Assembly (NCBI GenBank): GCA_013398175.1
Contig: VZRZ01002343.1
Coordinates: 835,673 to 899,672 of the forward strand
Source: Climacteris rufus
Taxonomy: Eukaryota; Chordata; Aves; Passeriformes; Climacteridae
Direction of reading: 5' to 3'
Length of the DNA: 64,000 nt
Part shown: positions 39,676 to 53,200 of the stretch, piece after piece
How the letters are laid out: each line of letters opens with the position of its first letter
How positions within the stretch are numbered: position 1 is the stretch's first letter
The notes under the pieces: generated by a model
Databases searched by the model: none
What the model saw: the letters and a program-made list of their open reading frames with translations, nothing else
Told to the model about the DNA's origin: nothing
Program-made: the position numbers and the translations under genes

Positions 39676-42600
39676 TCTAAGTAGTCTTTAAACCACACCT
39701 GGTGTATACTGTAAGTATTGATTACATATTTTTGAGAGTTGTATTATTATCAGGCAAAAAGGCATCATTTCCAATAACTTTTTTTTCTGCAAAAATAATA
39801 CATAATTAATGTTTCACATTCTAGCCCAAAAGGTTTATTTCAATATTAGTATACTTCTGGAAAATTTGGGGTTTCTTAATTTCCTTGTAGAACTGAAATG
39901 GATGACACGAGTATCTGTTTCATGTCAGCCCTCCAGGGCTTCCAAACTATTGCTCAGCCATAAGTTCAGGTTTAGTAATTTTGGTTAATTTAGTTAGAAA
40001 TAATTTTTTTGGTAGAAATGATGAAAGTCAGAATAAAATTTGTAAAAGTGAACTTTGAACTTGATAAGTTCAATTTAGAAGTAGTTTCAATAATTGCTCT
40101 TTGGTTTTACTTTTTAGTAAAGCCTGAATATATCTCCACAAGTATTTCAGCATGTCATTATTTTATGAAGTCTGTAAAGCATAAGAGATTTCAGTACACA
40201 GAAATACAGTGGCACTTAAAAAAATTCTGATATGTTTAAAGGGTTTTTTTTGGATATTTTGGATATTTTTATGCAGGAATCATTATGCTTACTGTGAGCT
40301 TTGGTAGTGATCCTTTAAACCTTTTGTTTACTTGAAAAAGTCTTCTGGCAGTAGTCCAGTAGGCGGCTGAACTGTTCTAGTGTTGTTCTGCACAGTGTTG
40401 TTAAGCTGACTTGCACAAGTTAGTATAGAAACTGCATTTCCAGCTTATCCAATGTCACTGGAAGGGTGGGAGGCTTCTGCTTTGGTTTGGTTTTGTTTAC
40501 CATGAAGGTAATCACAGCATGCCTGGTGAGCCAGCAGTCATTGGAGATGTTATTACACTCTGCTTTTTCACATTTTTCTCCTCTCCCCTGCCCTCTGCCC
40601 CAGAGATCCCAGTCGCAGAGCAGAGCAGGCATAAGAGTTCGGGTGGGCAGAGATCGGTGGGTTTGGTGCAAATTCTCATGGTTGAGCTTAAGCTCCAGTG
40701 GAATTATTGTCCCTTGAGTTGACAAAGGAACATTTATATGCTGTGCCAACTCTGTTGAAAAGGTTTTAACTTCCAGCAGAGGATCAATAACAAAACAGTT
40801 GGAGTGCATTAGGAGCTTAAGCTTTTCCAGTCATTTATTACATGCAGGTATTTACTCCCTGAATAAAGACAAATGGATAATTTTGGGAGGTGGATGTTGT
40901 ATGTTGGTCTCCTGGACTGTCACAATTTTAAGGTTCTCCTATTTCATTTGAGCTGTTTCCAAGTTAATGACTGGGGGCAATACTGGATTACTAATGAAAC
41001 TAATTTCAGGTTCTCGTTAGTCTGCATCTTTCTGTATAATTAGGCAACACATACAGTGCATTGATCATGTGCCCTGTAGATTGCAGCATTTTATCGTGCC
41101 TGTTCTCTGGAGGCCAACTCTTGTTCTGCTTGCTAAAAAGCAGCAAAAGTTACCATTTCTTGGTTCTGCTTTTCACACTTGTCACCTCCTGAGTGGAGCC
41201 GAAGACGTCTGTGGTTCTGGCAGTCTCATGACAGCCACGGGTGTACAGTGCTCACGTACCTGCACTTTGGGGAACAGGGTTTGCAACCCTGCCTGAAGGA
41301 TGCCACGCTGGGTCGAGTGTGTGTGCTTCTTGGGCCAGATGCTGAGTCCTTAGGAAGGACAGCTTGGGGGAGGAGAAGGGCTCTGTGGAAGCAGGAGGGA
41401 GAAAACTCCTGACTGGGTGTGTGGAGTTGGGCTGCAGTGGAGGAAGGATGACAAGAGCAGCAGCAGCGTGGCACAGCCCAAGTACCAGTCAGAACAATGT
41501 GCTTCCCACACGCTGTGCCACAGTTTCACGAGCTTCTGTCTGAGAGCCAGGAGGTGGCAAGGGAAGGAAGGATAGGCTGTCTGCTGCTGACAGCAGGAGG
41601 GTGGATGGGAGTGATGCTGCCTGCAGCTTTCCAACCTGCTGTTCCAGAGCCAAACGATGGGAAGAGATTGCACATGTAGATACCATCAAAAAAAGGAAGC
41701 AGTGCACGACCAGAGCTTTTTGCATGCTGAATTAGTACTTTTCCAGATTTGGTGAGCATGCCACTTTGACTGGTGGAGGGAGGTGTGAAGGTCTGGGTGT
41801 GAGGAGCCGTGCAATCATTATTTCAAGGTACATGTAAAAAGGAAAGCTCCTAGCTTGTGTTTTACAGCAGCCTCTCTTGGATCTACAGTGGCTTCTTTGA
41901 CTCTCTCATTGTGCCAAAATCTTCTTGTGACAGTGGCTACTAGTTTCTGAGAAAGGGACATTTAAGTTGCTCTTGTGCAGCCACAGATGGGATGTTCTTG
42001 TAAAATGGGGGGTAATTGGCTGGCTCCTATCTGGGCCATGGACTGCCCTTCAGCACTCTGTAGGTGGCTTCAGCTCTGCATGTTGGCTCTAAATCCTGTC
42101 AGATGGGGAGTGTGCCCCTTCTCTGCCCTCTGCGTGGTGTGGAGAAGCAGTTCTGTTCTAGGCAGTGGGGGCTGTGAGGTGTCTGCTCCTCTAAACTCAG
42201 AGGCAGCACAGGAACAGGGTTGCTTCTGGTTCTCTTTGGGTTGTGTATCTTGAGCTGGAGGAGCGTAGAGGAGGTGGTGCTGTGCCTCCCATGGCTGGCA
42301 GCTACTGTTCTCCAGCAGAATTGGGCTAATTGAGACAAGAGCCAAGAGTCCTGGGTGTTTGGTTAGCCAAAAAGCTTTGGGACAGTGAACATCTGAAAGT
42401 AAAAACAAGACTGGTAAAATCTCAATTAGAAGAAATCAGCCCAAAGAGAGCAGTGCCTGTGGCTGTGTAAGTACAGGGACACTCAGGAGCAGAGAGCCTG
42501 AGGCACCAAAGGCCAGGTGAGAATTGCAGCTTCCTGTGGGGCTGGAGAGCTTGTGGGGAATTGTGGGGAATTTAGGGGAAGATGGAACACAGACACACAA

Positions 42601-45600
42601 AAAACTCAACAGAAACCAAAACAAAAACAAATACTCCAAATGGTGTATATTGAGTCCTCCTAAGGGACCAGTCGAGTCAGCTGGGAGACACAGTTCTTAA
42701 AATAACTGAATGAAATCCACATCACACTTAACCTAGTGGTATTACTTAAATAAATTTGATGATCCAAGGGGATTTTTCTGGCATCTAAAAGAGTCGTGGT
42801 ATATTAGCTTGCCTGTTATCTCTTATCTTCCACTCCCTCAGTATGTAGCACTGGTAACATGCATTCTTGGCATAGTTTTATGGCTTCTGAACAAATTCTT
42901 AATCCTCTGTGCTGTTAATAGATTTGAACTGCAAAATTGATATTAGGGAATCAGGTGAGATTTGGGACATTCTCCTTGCATCTGTGTAGGACAGTTTTTC
43001 TCTCCTCCTCTAAGATCAGTGATTAAGTGTGGTTTTTCCTTTCATAGGTAGGTCACAGTGCTTAGAATTTATTTTCTTGAGAGAGTTGGGAGAGGCACAG
43101 TGTAGAAAAGATGGCTAGTGGGAAGACTAGAGAACAACAAATGGAAAACTTAGTTCTCATTAAAGTAATAGATTGGCACAGAGAATAATTGGAAATGTCA
43201 TCTTAATTTCAGCAGTTTTATAATTACTGAGGTGAAAGCAGTGAGATCTGGAAAACAGCATGAAGATATTCTGATTAACAGCACAACCCCCCAACAACAT
43301 CATCAAACCAAACAAAAAAACCCAATAGAACTAGACCTCAAAGGAAGCATATCCTGAAAGACCTGTCTAGATAGAGAAGTGTACAATTTATGCAAGTTTA
43401 CAGTAGAAATGTATGTGTAGTGTAGTGCATAAATAATCTGTGTGTGTGTAGAGTGGTTGCCCAGAGAGGCTGTGGAATCCCCACCCGTGGAGGCACTAAA
43501 AGTCTGACTGGGCACTGTCCTGGGCAGTCAGTTCCAGCTGACCCTGCCCCAGCAGGGCTTGGGCCAGGTGTTCTCAACAGGCAGCTTCCAACCTCAGTGG
43601 TTCTCAGATTTGTCTTTCCATTAAGGTTTTAATAGTCCATGGAACATCCAATGCAAATATTTTACTGAAGAATCTTTGGTAAGAACACCCAGCATATTGG
43701 AATTGGTATATATTTGTCTCTGTGCTTTGGCGTTTTTTGGGAGTGCTGTGGTTTTGGGGGTTTTGTTTTGTTTTTTAACAGTGTTGGTAGAAAAAACAAA
43801 TATCTCTTGGTCTCCCTATAAATATTTGAATGTCGTCCTATCTGTTCTGAGATGAGAGCACAAGCTGAGTAGGTACTGATTTCCTACTAAGTCTGTCTTT
43901 GTCATTGGTACTGCCAGTTCCCACAATCCTAGCATTCCCAGGGCATCAGTCAGTGTCTACAAGGAACAATTTTCAAATATTAAAGCATGTGAAAAGACAT
44001 ACAAGCCAAAACTCAGAGATCTCTAGGGACTGTGACCTCTTAAATGGAATATATTCTGACATTTTCACAGGCTACATGAAAGAATTCCAGCAGGGTCATT
44101 CCATTTGGTAAACTTCTAAACAAACATTCCATCATTATAGTTTGATTTATAGATATTATTTTTTTAATTATCTGCTTATTGTGAAGAGATTAACACGGGA
44201 GACGTGACCTGTGCCTGACTCAATTGAAGGCATCTGGTATATATGAAACCCTGTTTGAGGGCTTGGCATTTGAGTGATTACAGGAGATACAGAAAGTATG
44301 TTTTCCTTTAAAGAGATCACTTGATCAAACTGTCTTATTCTGACCTTTTTTCTTGAAATTCCATGTGCATAACTAAATGCATAGCTAGAAAAGAATGTTG
44401 AGTTAATTTTAAATTCCATTGTATAATAGTTTGAAGTTGTTAGAACTAAATCCTAACTGCAGATGTTATTGTTGAAGTGTCAGCTTGTGATAGAGCCACT
44501 ACACGAAGCTGACATGGTGCAAGCAGAACTGGTTATTGGTGTGCAGCACTTATTATATCACCTTTTGCAAATCATAGGTAGCACAGTGGATGACTAAATA
44601 TTGTCCTCTAAAGGATTTATTTGTATGCAGTTAAACATAGATCTGTATAGTTAAACTTATGAAAAAATACTTATATACACACTTTAAAAATATTTATTAA
44701 TTTAGATGTGTATATGGGCAAGACCAAAAGGAAGGTAGTTTTCATTTAAGCAGTGAACACTGCCAACATATGTTCTCCCTTAAAAGGAATTTGTGTGGGT
44801 TTTAGTGGGAGAAGAGAAGTAGAACATGCAGACTTATAAATTTGACATCACTGTAAGTGTTTGGTGTTTTTCTGGGAAGAGTGACTGAGGTAGATGGTGA
44901 CCGTAATTTGGGTTGTTTGGGTCTTTGTTCCCACAATGGTGGAGAATATAGGCAGAAGTCCCCCGAAAACAAAACCCCTTAATTAACAATTTGAAGTAAC
45001 ACTCTTAATATAGAAGTAATATAGCAAATTATAACAGGGTTTATGTAAACTAATATTTTAGTTTGTGTAGTCAGAGCACTATTTTCCTATGTGAAGAAAT
45101 TATTACATCATGATCAAGAACTAGATTATCCTAACACAATATAAAGGACCAAGATAATCATCAAGGTGCATGTAAAGCCAAGGTGAAATAGATATTTGAG
45201 TAATTAGGCTTTTTTTCCCACTTGAAAATGTTATTGTGGTAGTGAAAGAGTTTAAATACCCAAGGGGGTTTTGTTTGGTTTTGTTTTCCTTTTTGCTGGG
45301 ACTGCAAAGGAATGAGGTCCATATGATGTGAAGCATTGGAATGCTCTGTTAAAGAACTGTTGCTTAGTTACTTGCTGGTTAATGAGGTTGGCTCCCAGTC
45401 AGGGATGTCACTCAGCAGCTCTCTGATACTTCACCCAGATAAAACTCGCTGTCAGTGGCACACGAGCGGGCGCTGGGGAGGTACCGTGGTGCTGCATTGC
45501 TTCCTCCTGTACTTTGGGATTTTGGTTCATACCTATTGGACACTTCCACTTTTTAAATAACACTTTTTCCATAGTCTGAAGGTTGGCAGAACACTTGGAA

Positions 45601-48600
45601 GTCTGTGTTGCAGAAGAATGGAGGGAACAAACACTGATGACCTTAGACAAAAAGCAAATGTTTATGAAAAACTTGGCTAATACATTGCTATTAAATGAGA
45701 TGTTACTAGATTCTGGTGTATGCAACTGACAGGGATGTTCCATTCTGAGGCCTTTTTGCCTCATTTCACCCACTCTTATACAATATATACAACTTAAATT
45801 GAAATACCAATTCTAACAGATTTAATTTTCATTGAAACCAAAAGCTTGTTGTTTATCTTTGAATTCAGCCTCTGGTTTTGATACATGGATGCTGTTTGTA
45901 ATTGGGTTTAAAAGTGTAATTGAAAAATACAACATGCACGACTCAAGATTTTCAGCTGAAAGAGATACTTAGGTTCTGTTGTTTGATGGAAATTAATCTT
46001 TCAGCCAGTTTTGTTTTTAGCTCATGATAGGTTTCTGTGCAATCCTCAGTGTCATTTTGCTATTTGTACTGTTAAAAATAGCTCTTTTCAAACAGCTACA
46101 TGTTCAAATCAGAGAGGTTTTATGTCCAATGTTTAATTTGGAAATGAGTAGTTCTCTTTATTACAAAACCTTCTCTATTTAAATAATCAGCAGCAAAAAG
46201 AGAAGATGAAAATTTTGCAATTCAAAGAAGTTTTTTGCCTGTTTTTAACAATGCCATGAATTTCAAATGGCAATCCAAATTCCCTCTGCCTTTTGAAAAC
46301 TGAACACAAAAGCATTTCAAACTCTGAGTGGAGTTGAAAGACCCCAAGCTTCTTCTGTACCTAACTTATATTTCATATTTCAAGTTGTTCTATTAACTGT
46401 ATTACTGCTAAAATAAAGAGTAGTCAAAGAACAAACAAGTTGCTATTGTTTCACTAAGACTTATTCTAAAGGATATTTTGTGGTAGGCCAAAATCGGTGA
46501 TTTGAATGGGAAAGCATTAAGTTCCCACCTGTGAAGTCTTTCACCATTTCTGTTAAGATAAATGTGGAATTAGCATCCTTTAAAACCAACAACGAAAGTA
46601 ACTGCAGTACAAAGCAGGTTTTATCTGTCGAAACAATGCCCTTCAAGGCAGGTACTGTCCAAACACAGGCAGCGTGTTTAATGTAGCAGTGTGGTGATGG
46701 TGGCCCATGACAGGGCTTCTTCTATTTCCTAAGAGCTTAAAAACTTATCATCAGATTTGAAAGCTCACAAGTAAATCTGAGCAGTGATTATGGTGCTTTA
46801 GCAGTCAAAGGTAAGAACAGACATGAACCGTTCTAGGGGAGTTACAAATTTATTCCATTTGGCAGGGAAAAGGGAGCCCTTAAATGGCAGGTGAGTCAGC
46901 TCTGGGGCTCACAGGAGGCTCTTTGCCTTCACTCCCATGGGACCTGCTCATGGCACCTCTGAACACCTGGCTTGGTAGTGAGCAGGTGAATTTAGTGCTG
47001 GAATGTGCAAACAGTGATTCTGTTCCTTCTAGGACAGTTCTTAGCAATGTGGAGGATGTCCATCCCGAGAACAAGCACTTTTCCCACGTTGTAGTGCTGT
47101 GGAGCTGGGAGTTGTGAGATGTCCCCGGGTGCCTGTGGAACTGTCTCAGGGTTTTAGACTTTTCTAACAGACATGTTGAGATGATGATTCATTTTTCTTA
47201 GAAGCCTTATCCCTAAAAATATAAGAACTGTAGTGTTGATCACTAAAGTAACCAGTATAACCAAGTTATCAATTGAGCTTAGATTAATGTATATTCAGGA
47301 CTGCTGGGAAAACAAGAGATTGTTGGAATAGGAATACTTTTTCATGATGTGGGAGATGAATGTAATTCTTCATGCAGGGATTCAAGAGAAACTTTCCCCT
47401 GAGCAGAATATCCAGACATTCTCAATATTCACAGTATAACTGAATCTGAACCCAAACTATTTTCTTCTTCGAAGGCGTTTTTTCTTCATCTTCATTCATC
47501 ATGTCTAGTCCCACCCAGCTATTCAATATTGTATAGCATTTATTTGCAATGGCAATATTTGGTTACATAAAAAATACACAGCATCATTTTGACCATTCAT
47601 CTATCCCAGTCTGTACAAGAATTTCCTCATTCTTATTTTCCATAAATTCTGTGATTCCTGACTTTCTCACTAAAGTTTTTTGCAAATCACTGTTGAGACT
47701 TTGATCAGGTCTTTTAAGATACTCATCTGTATGTTAAGCTTGTGTTGAACTAAGAGGTGAACTTGAAGCAAAATATTAGACATAACTCATAACATTAGAC
47801 ATAAGTGGCTGAAGCATAAGCACAGTCATCTGCTGTGGGGTGGGTACCTTGGGAAGGGGGAGGAATGGACAGCAGGAACTCCTGGCTACTAAACTCATCT
47901 TCCTGAGCAAGAGAAACATTCCTGAGGGCTTGAACTGCTCCCACCCAGCTGCTCTTACTGTGATCAGCATTCACCTGAGCAATGGGCACTCTCAATTTAT
48001 ATAAAGCACTACAAACAGATAGGAATGGATAGAACTCCCTCTAGAAATACAATGGTTTAAGGAAAATGTATTACTCTTTGGGTTCTTTAGTTACACACTT
48101 CCTCATCAGAGCATGGAATTTTTTGAATTTCAAAATACTGTTTTCTAAATCATTGTGAAATCAGAGTGTGTGAAGTGCACTGTACCCTTCCCATAAAACA
48201 ATTATATATTGTTACGCTGTTAGAATATAGTTCATCCATCCAAACTGTTAACTTCTCAGTACAAGAAAAAAGTGGAGTTTTAATCTGTTATGTCTGTTGG
48301 TGTGTAAGATTCCATTTATGACTCTGTTCAGAGTTTGTTATGGGTTTCTTAAGCACTATGTGTTTGTATTCTGCTTGTCTGAATTTTTATTATCTGAATG
48401 TGTGGAGTTTCTCAGCGGTGATTTTGTTTCTTATGCACAGTAAGCGTTCAGCTGCAGGCACTGAGAAAGTTCATTTGATTTATGAAGGAACTTTTCCACA
48501 GTATTTTTTTTCTTAAGTAAATATCACTGCAAAAGCAGATGTATTGGAATAGTCTGTAGCTTGTATTTAAGCAAAACATAATTTAAGCTGATAATTTTTG

Positions 48601-49690
48601 TACAAATGATGTGCAAACAACAGATTTTTAGGCTGAGAGAGTGGCCTCAAATCATTCATGCTGCAAAGAGTTTTTTGCCTGTATTGTCAGCTCCTTACAC
48701 GTCAAGAAGTTGATAAAGCCTGGTGAGCTGACGCCTCCTTGGAGTGTGCAGTTTGGAGCAGATCTAGGTCTCCCTTCTCCCAGCAGTGGGGAAACAGGGA
48801 GAGCCTTCCAAATGCTGCTGGCTGGGGCAGGCAGCTTCACAGCCCCCGTGTCAGGTGCTTGCCTGGCAGTGCACGGTCAAGGTGAACAGTCAGTGCTCAG
48901 TGATTGTCTTGGAGAAAGATCCAAAGAGGAAAGATGAAGGGTTTTTCTAGTTTCTGCTTTTAAACATTCCCTATCAGATGTTTGTATATAGATCTTTTCA
49001 AATCTAATTCTATGGAAGTGAGAGGTTTTTTTTCTGAATGGAGATGGCCTTTATAATTTCAGGCTGAAATATTTAAATACAAAGTAGGTGTGTGGGAAAT
49101 GTGTGCAATGATAGCATTTTTAGGCCAAAGGGAAGGGAAAATACACCTGCCAGAGGTACTTGTTGACATGTAGTAACTGCTTAACGTTATGTATAGTTTA
49201 TTTTCTCTAAGTACAGGAAATTAAATGCAGACTCGTCTGCTGTTCCCTCATGGCCAATGCCAGATAATTAGAGGGGATCCGTTTCCCTGAAATCTTCCAG
49301 GTTGACACGAAGTTGATGACTCATGTGAGATAAATGGGATGTACTGTGGAGAATGGCAGAGCAGAAGCTGTGGGAGGAAATACTCCTGAAACTGCTGGGA
49401 ATAATGAGATGTGTAACTAATGCAAAAAGGAAAATAATAAAATACTCGGGCCTTAGATATTTACAACAAGGAACAGAATCTCTCATACTGCAGGGAAAGG
49501 CATGGAAATAATCACTGCTTTTCCCAGTTACCTCTGTTAGATAAATGTCTCTGAAAGCAGACCGGGGGCCGGGGTGGTTGAGAAGGTTCCTTAGCGTAAC
49601 TTTTTCAGATGCCAGTGTGCAGCTTTGTTTAGTGCTGAAACTTAAGGAGTAGTGAATGTGCCGGTCAGGCAAAGATGAAGTGTTTCTGCT
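39532..49690 (+). other. MRTFB: MRTFB intron between the two alternative N-terminal exons
   Basis: This is AT-rich intronic sequence after the CpG island shoulder. It contains a CR1 fragment at 43.45 kb. A moderately GC-rich stretch at about 41.1-42.6 kb gives several chance open frames on both strands, none recognisable. No other repeat or RNA gene is seen. Confidence 0.75.
43451..43608 (+). mobile_element. CR1 LINE fragment, 3' end, inside the MRTFB intron
   Basis: Forward CR1 3' sequence: gttgcccagagaggctgtgg, then ccacccgtggaggcac, then the tail segment gcagcttccaacctcagtgg and ttctcagatt. It is 5'-truncated, short and diverged, and lies in the same orientation as the host gene. Confidence 0.9.
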
Positions 49691-49699
49691 GCGTGCAGC

Positions 49700-50129
49700 A
49701 GTGTTCCGAGGAGCGGGGGAAGGGAGAGGGAAGGGGGGAAAGGGAGAGAGCCCTCAGCAGTAGTTTGTCTTAGGTATCAGCGAATGCTGCTCCAGCAACT
49801 GCTGGATTTATTTTTAACCGCTTGACTCATTCTTTGTCAGATGATTGACCACCGAGCCGCACATTGAAACGCCAATGTGCGGAGGAAGCGGGCGCAGCTG
49901 AAGGCGAAGGGGAGTGTCTGTCCGGGCGGGGAGGTGGGGTTTGGGAGCCGCGCTCCGGGGCTCGGCGCGGGCGGCAGCGCCANNNNNNNNNNNNNNNNNN
50001 NNNNNNNNNNNNNNNNNNNNNNNNNNNNNNNNNNNNNNNNNCAGCCGTAGGACAGCGCCGGGCGAGCCGTGCTCGGGCCGCGCCGGGCCGCTTCTCTGCT
50101 GCGGGCTGCCGACCTGAAGGGCTCTCACC
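49700..50129 (+). promoter_or_regulatory. MRTFB: CpG-island promoter and 5'UTR of the second MRTFB N-terminal exon
   Basis: A CpG-rich block lies directly upstream of the MIDSS start codon with no splice acceptor visible near it, so this exon is probably a true first exon. Visible motifs, in order: G-run tract at 49715-49744; AP-1-type TGACTCA at 49823-49829; CCAAT at 49872-49876; GC box GGGCGGGG at 49924-49931. The transcription start is probably between the GC box and 50,129, partly hidden by the gap. Confidence 0.65.
49983..50041. other. assembly gap (59 N)
   Basis: A short run of N falls in the GC-rich promoter or 5'UTR of the second MRTFB first exon. Open frames across it are artefacts. 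Confidence 0.99.
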
Positions 50130-50250
50130 ATGATCGACAGCTCCAAGAAACAGCAGCAGGGCTTCTCCGAGATTTTACCTGCGGGAGAGCTTAAGCCACC
50201 CAAGGAGAAGGAATGCCTTGAGGTGAACAGCCAGAAAAGTCTCAAGGAAG
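50130..50250 (+). CDS. MRTFB: MRTFB (MKL2), alternative N-terminal coding exon, type 2
   Basis: This exon encodes the 40-residue N-terminus of the other MRTFB isoform, starting MIDSSKKQQQGFSEILPAGE and ending QKSLKE. It differs from the human MIDSSKK isoform by a few substitutions and is the same length. The start codon has A at -3 (caccATGa). The donor gtcagt begins at 50251, one base after the final full codon. This is the same phase as the type 1 exon, so both splice to the RPEL exon at 63,914 and the two proteins differ only before the first RPEL motif. An open frame reading on past 50,250 into the intron is not real. Confidence 0.95.
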
Positions 50251-53200
50251 GTCAGTCACTTGCTGGTTGGGGGATAGAGAATGCGGGATCCTGGGCACGG
50301 TCAGTTCAGCAGCACGTGTGATGTCATGCTGTAGGTCAGGAAGTATTTTTGTACGTTAAATCGGGTATTATTTTCCCTCTTAAAAAAAACCTCTAAAAGC
50401 TGAATTTAAATTTTACCTGAGACTATTAAAATACTGGTGATGATAGCTTGATAGAAATTGTAGTATGAAGAAAAATGAGCCATAAAGTAGGCTTTTCAGA
50501 GTATCATTTAGTGCTGAATTAATGAAGTACTCTGAAATTGTCCTGTAAATATAGCACGAAGTGCTTCAACATGTCAGTATTGAAATAAATATAATGAAAT
50601 AAGCATCATTAAATATGGCATGTTAAAATAAAAGCCCACAAACCTTTAGTATTAGACATAGTGCTACCTCATTTTCAACAGTGCTTTTCTCAGCTCCTGT
50701 CTTGCTTGGAATTCCCTTTCCCCCTCATACTTTAAATTGGATTTGATTCTGCTTTTGAGATATGTGCTTTTCAAACCACATTATGTCTTTTTAAATGATT
50801 GGATTTAGACTGGGCATTAAATTTATAAAATGCACAGGCATTAGTTAGTAAAATAGCAATAGTCTGAGAATATTTGGAACATCATTTAAAGCTGACAAAT
50901 AGAATGATATGAGATTCATTTAAAGTAATCTTTGTTAAGCTGAGGCAATCATGCTGTTGAGAGGGAAATTATCTTAGTCCTGGCAGGAGGAATTCTTCCA
51001 GCTGGCCTGGGAGAAGGAAGAGACCTCTGGAGGGCAGCTGCCAGCCCTGCCCAGAGCGGTCTGGTACTGGTGCGAGTTATCACACCCAGCTCCTGCAGCT
51101 CCGGGCTCAACTCCAGCTTCTTAATCGATCAGACACAAACTCTGTGTAGTAGACAAAATTTCTGCTTTCCTTTTACAGCACTCTGCTTTGGCTTTTCCTG
51201 CAGATAAGTCTGGGTTGTCTGGTGATGCAGAGATTTCTTCCTTCGTATTGTGGCAAGACCTCTACATGAGATCTTGCCTTTCTCAGAATTCATATGTTGG
51301 GTTTGTTTTGAGGTTTTGTTCATTTGTTTTTAAATTTGGACCTTAGTAATGTTTAGAATGGCAAAATGATAGCCCCATACTCATTATTAAATTCAGTACC
51401 CGACAGTTTAGTTTTAAAACTTCGTTACTTAGCTGTAAGTTAGAGGTAAAGGAAATACTGATTTTTATGTAATGTACTGATACCAAAGGTCTGTTATTGA
51501 TTAGAAAGATAATAAGAAGTTGAGTGTTCTGCATGTGGCAGTGGCTGAAAGCAGAAGAGTTGTGCTTCCTTTGTGGCAGGAAAGTCCTGGCTGGGAGGCA
51601 GTGGTGGAAGGAAAGGGCCTGCAAGGGCTCTTTCTGGTGGTGTTTTTGCCTTGCAGCTCCAAGCAGGCCCATTAAAGCTGCCCCTGCTGGGCCCTGGGGA
51701 CAGCGGCAGAAGGAAGGAAGGAAGTGAGGAAGTTCAGAGGGACAGGAGTAGGCAGTGATGGGGGCACTGCTCTAGGAAAACAGAACCTATCCAGGGTAAG
51801 CTACCAAGAAATCAAGAGGAGAAAAACATGGCAAAAACTCTGGTGGGTAGTGTAGTGTAGTCCTCTTCAAGCATGTCAGTTATGTAGAAAGTGGATAAAA
51901 GAAGGTACATTACAGTAATGATAGTCTGTCAGAGTAGCAAAAAACCTGCAATTATGGGACACTCTGCCAGTCTAAATTCATGAATTTTTTAGAGCTTAAA
52001 TTATTCAGTGCATAAAAGAAGATATAATTGTTTTCCACAATCACTATATTTGCTTTCTTTTATGTGTTTTAGTACCTGTTCTCCATTTTCACTTTACCCC
52101 AGTGAATATTGCTTATCCTTTTATCTCTCCCAAGTTTGTCAATGTAAGGATTAAAATACTGAACCTCTTCTTGAGAGCTTGATTGACTATAGGATCTCCT
52201 CTTCCAGCCTTTCCCCCTTCTAAAGCTCAGGAAAACAAGCATTTTCTTTCTTGTGGTATAGATTGAATTACTGAAAACATTTCAAATCTGCTCGATTTGC
52301 ATCTAGAGAGACTGAAACAGAGCTTCACCTTTCCAGTTTATAATGCTATGAAAATATGTAGTTCAGGTATTTTATACATATTTTAAAATCCAACTGCAGT
52401 TGTGTTAATTAATCTATTTAAATAATACTTACAGATAACATGTTTTACTTTAAAAAAAAATTATAAGATAACTTATTTTACAGAACAGTATCTTCTAAAT
52501 TAACTTGTGCCATTCTGCCACTCTTTATTTTCTCCTCTTTTCTCCTCCTTTCTTTTTCCTTCAAATGACATGGCTCGTTTTGCCACGTGAATCATCAAAT
52601 GTTTTTTCTTAGGACACAAAAATACTTTAAAATACCATATGTGAATGGTTAAACCTGCAAAAATCAAAAGTGTAATTGTATAGGGAAACCCAGATGAAGA
52701 TATGTAGAGATCCAGTAATTCAAAAGCTGCCTTTGTTTCATAATCTGTTTTGCTCAGGTTTGATAGTACAGTGCTTATTTCTGCAATGAGTACCTTAAGA
52801 GAATTGTTAGGTGCAGTTCTTTTTTTACTTAGTATTTCTTTATAAGGAAAGAGACTTGTGATGGAAACAAAAACCCCAACATTGCCTTCAGCAAATTAAG
52901 GATATTAGCATTTTAGGTTGCAAAGCTGAACTTTTTTCTTTGCTTAGGCTATTGGTACACATTATAGCATCCTGTAGCATGGGAGGAAATCCTCTGAATT
53001 ATCCTGCTTTCATGTGAGCAGCTCAGATGTTAGTGTTGCATATTGTCTTTTTTTGTGAAAATAGTTCTTACTGTTCTGTCTTAGCAAAATTACCTTTTGT
53101 ATGAGCAAGGAACAAAGATACTTTCTGGCTCTGAGGCAAACCACACAGTGCTAACTAAACAGCTTTTGCAGAAATTCCTGTACCATTGACTCTACATCCT

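Noticed and set aside
49875..49901. Eight-codon upstream open reading frame (ATG TGC ... TGA) before the MIDSS start
   Set aside because: Its ATG overlaps a CCAAT box and lies before the GC box, so it is probably upstream of the transcription start and not in the mRNA.
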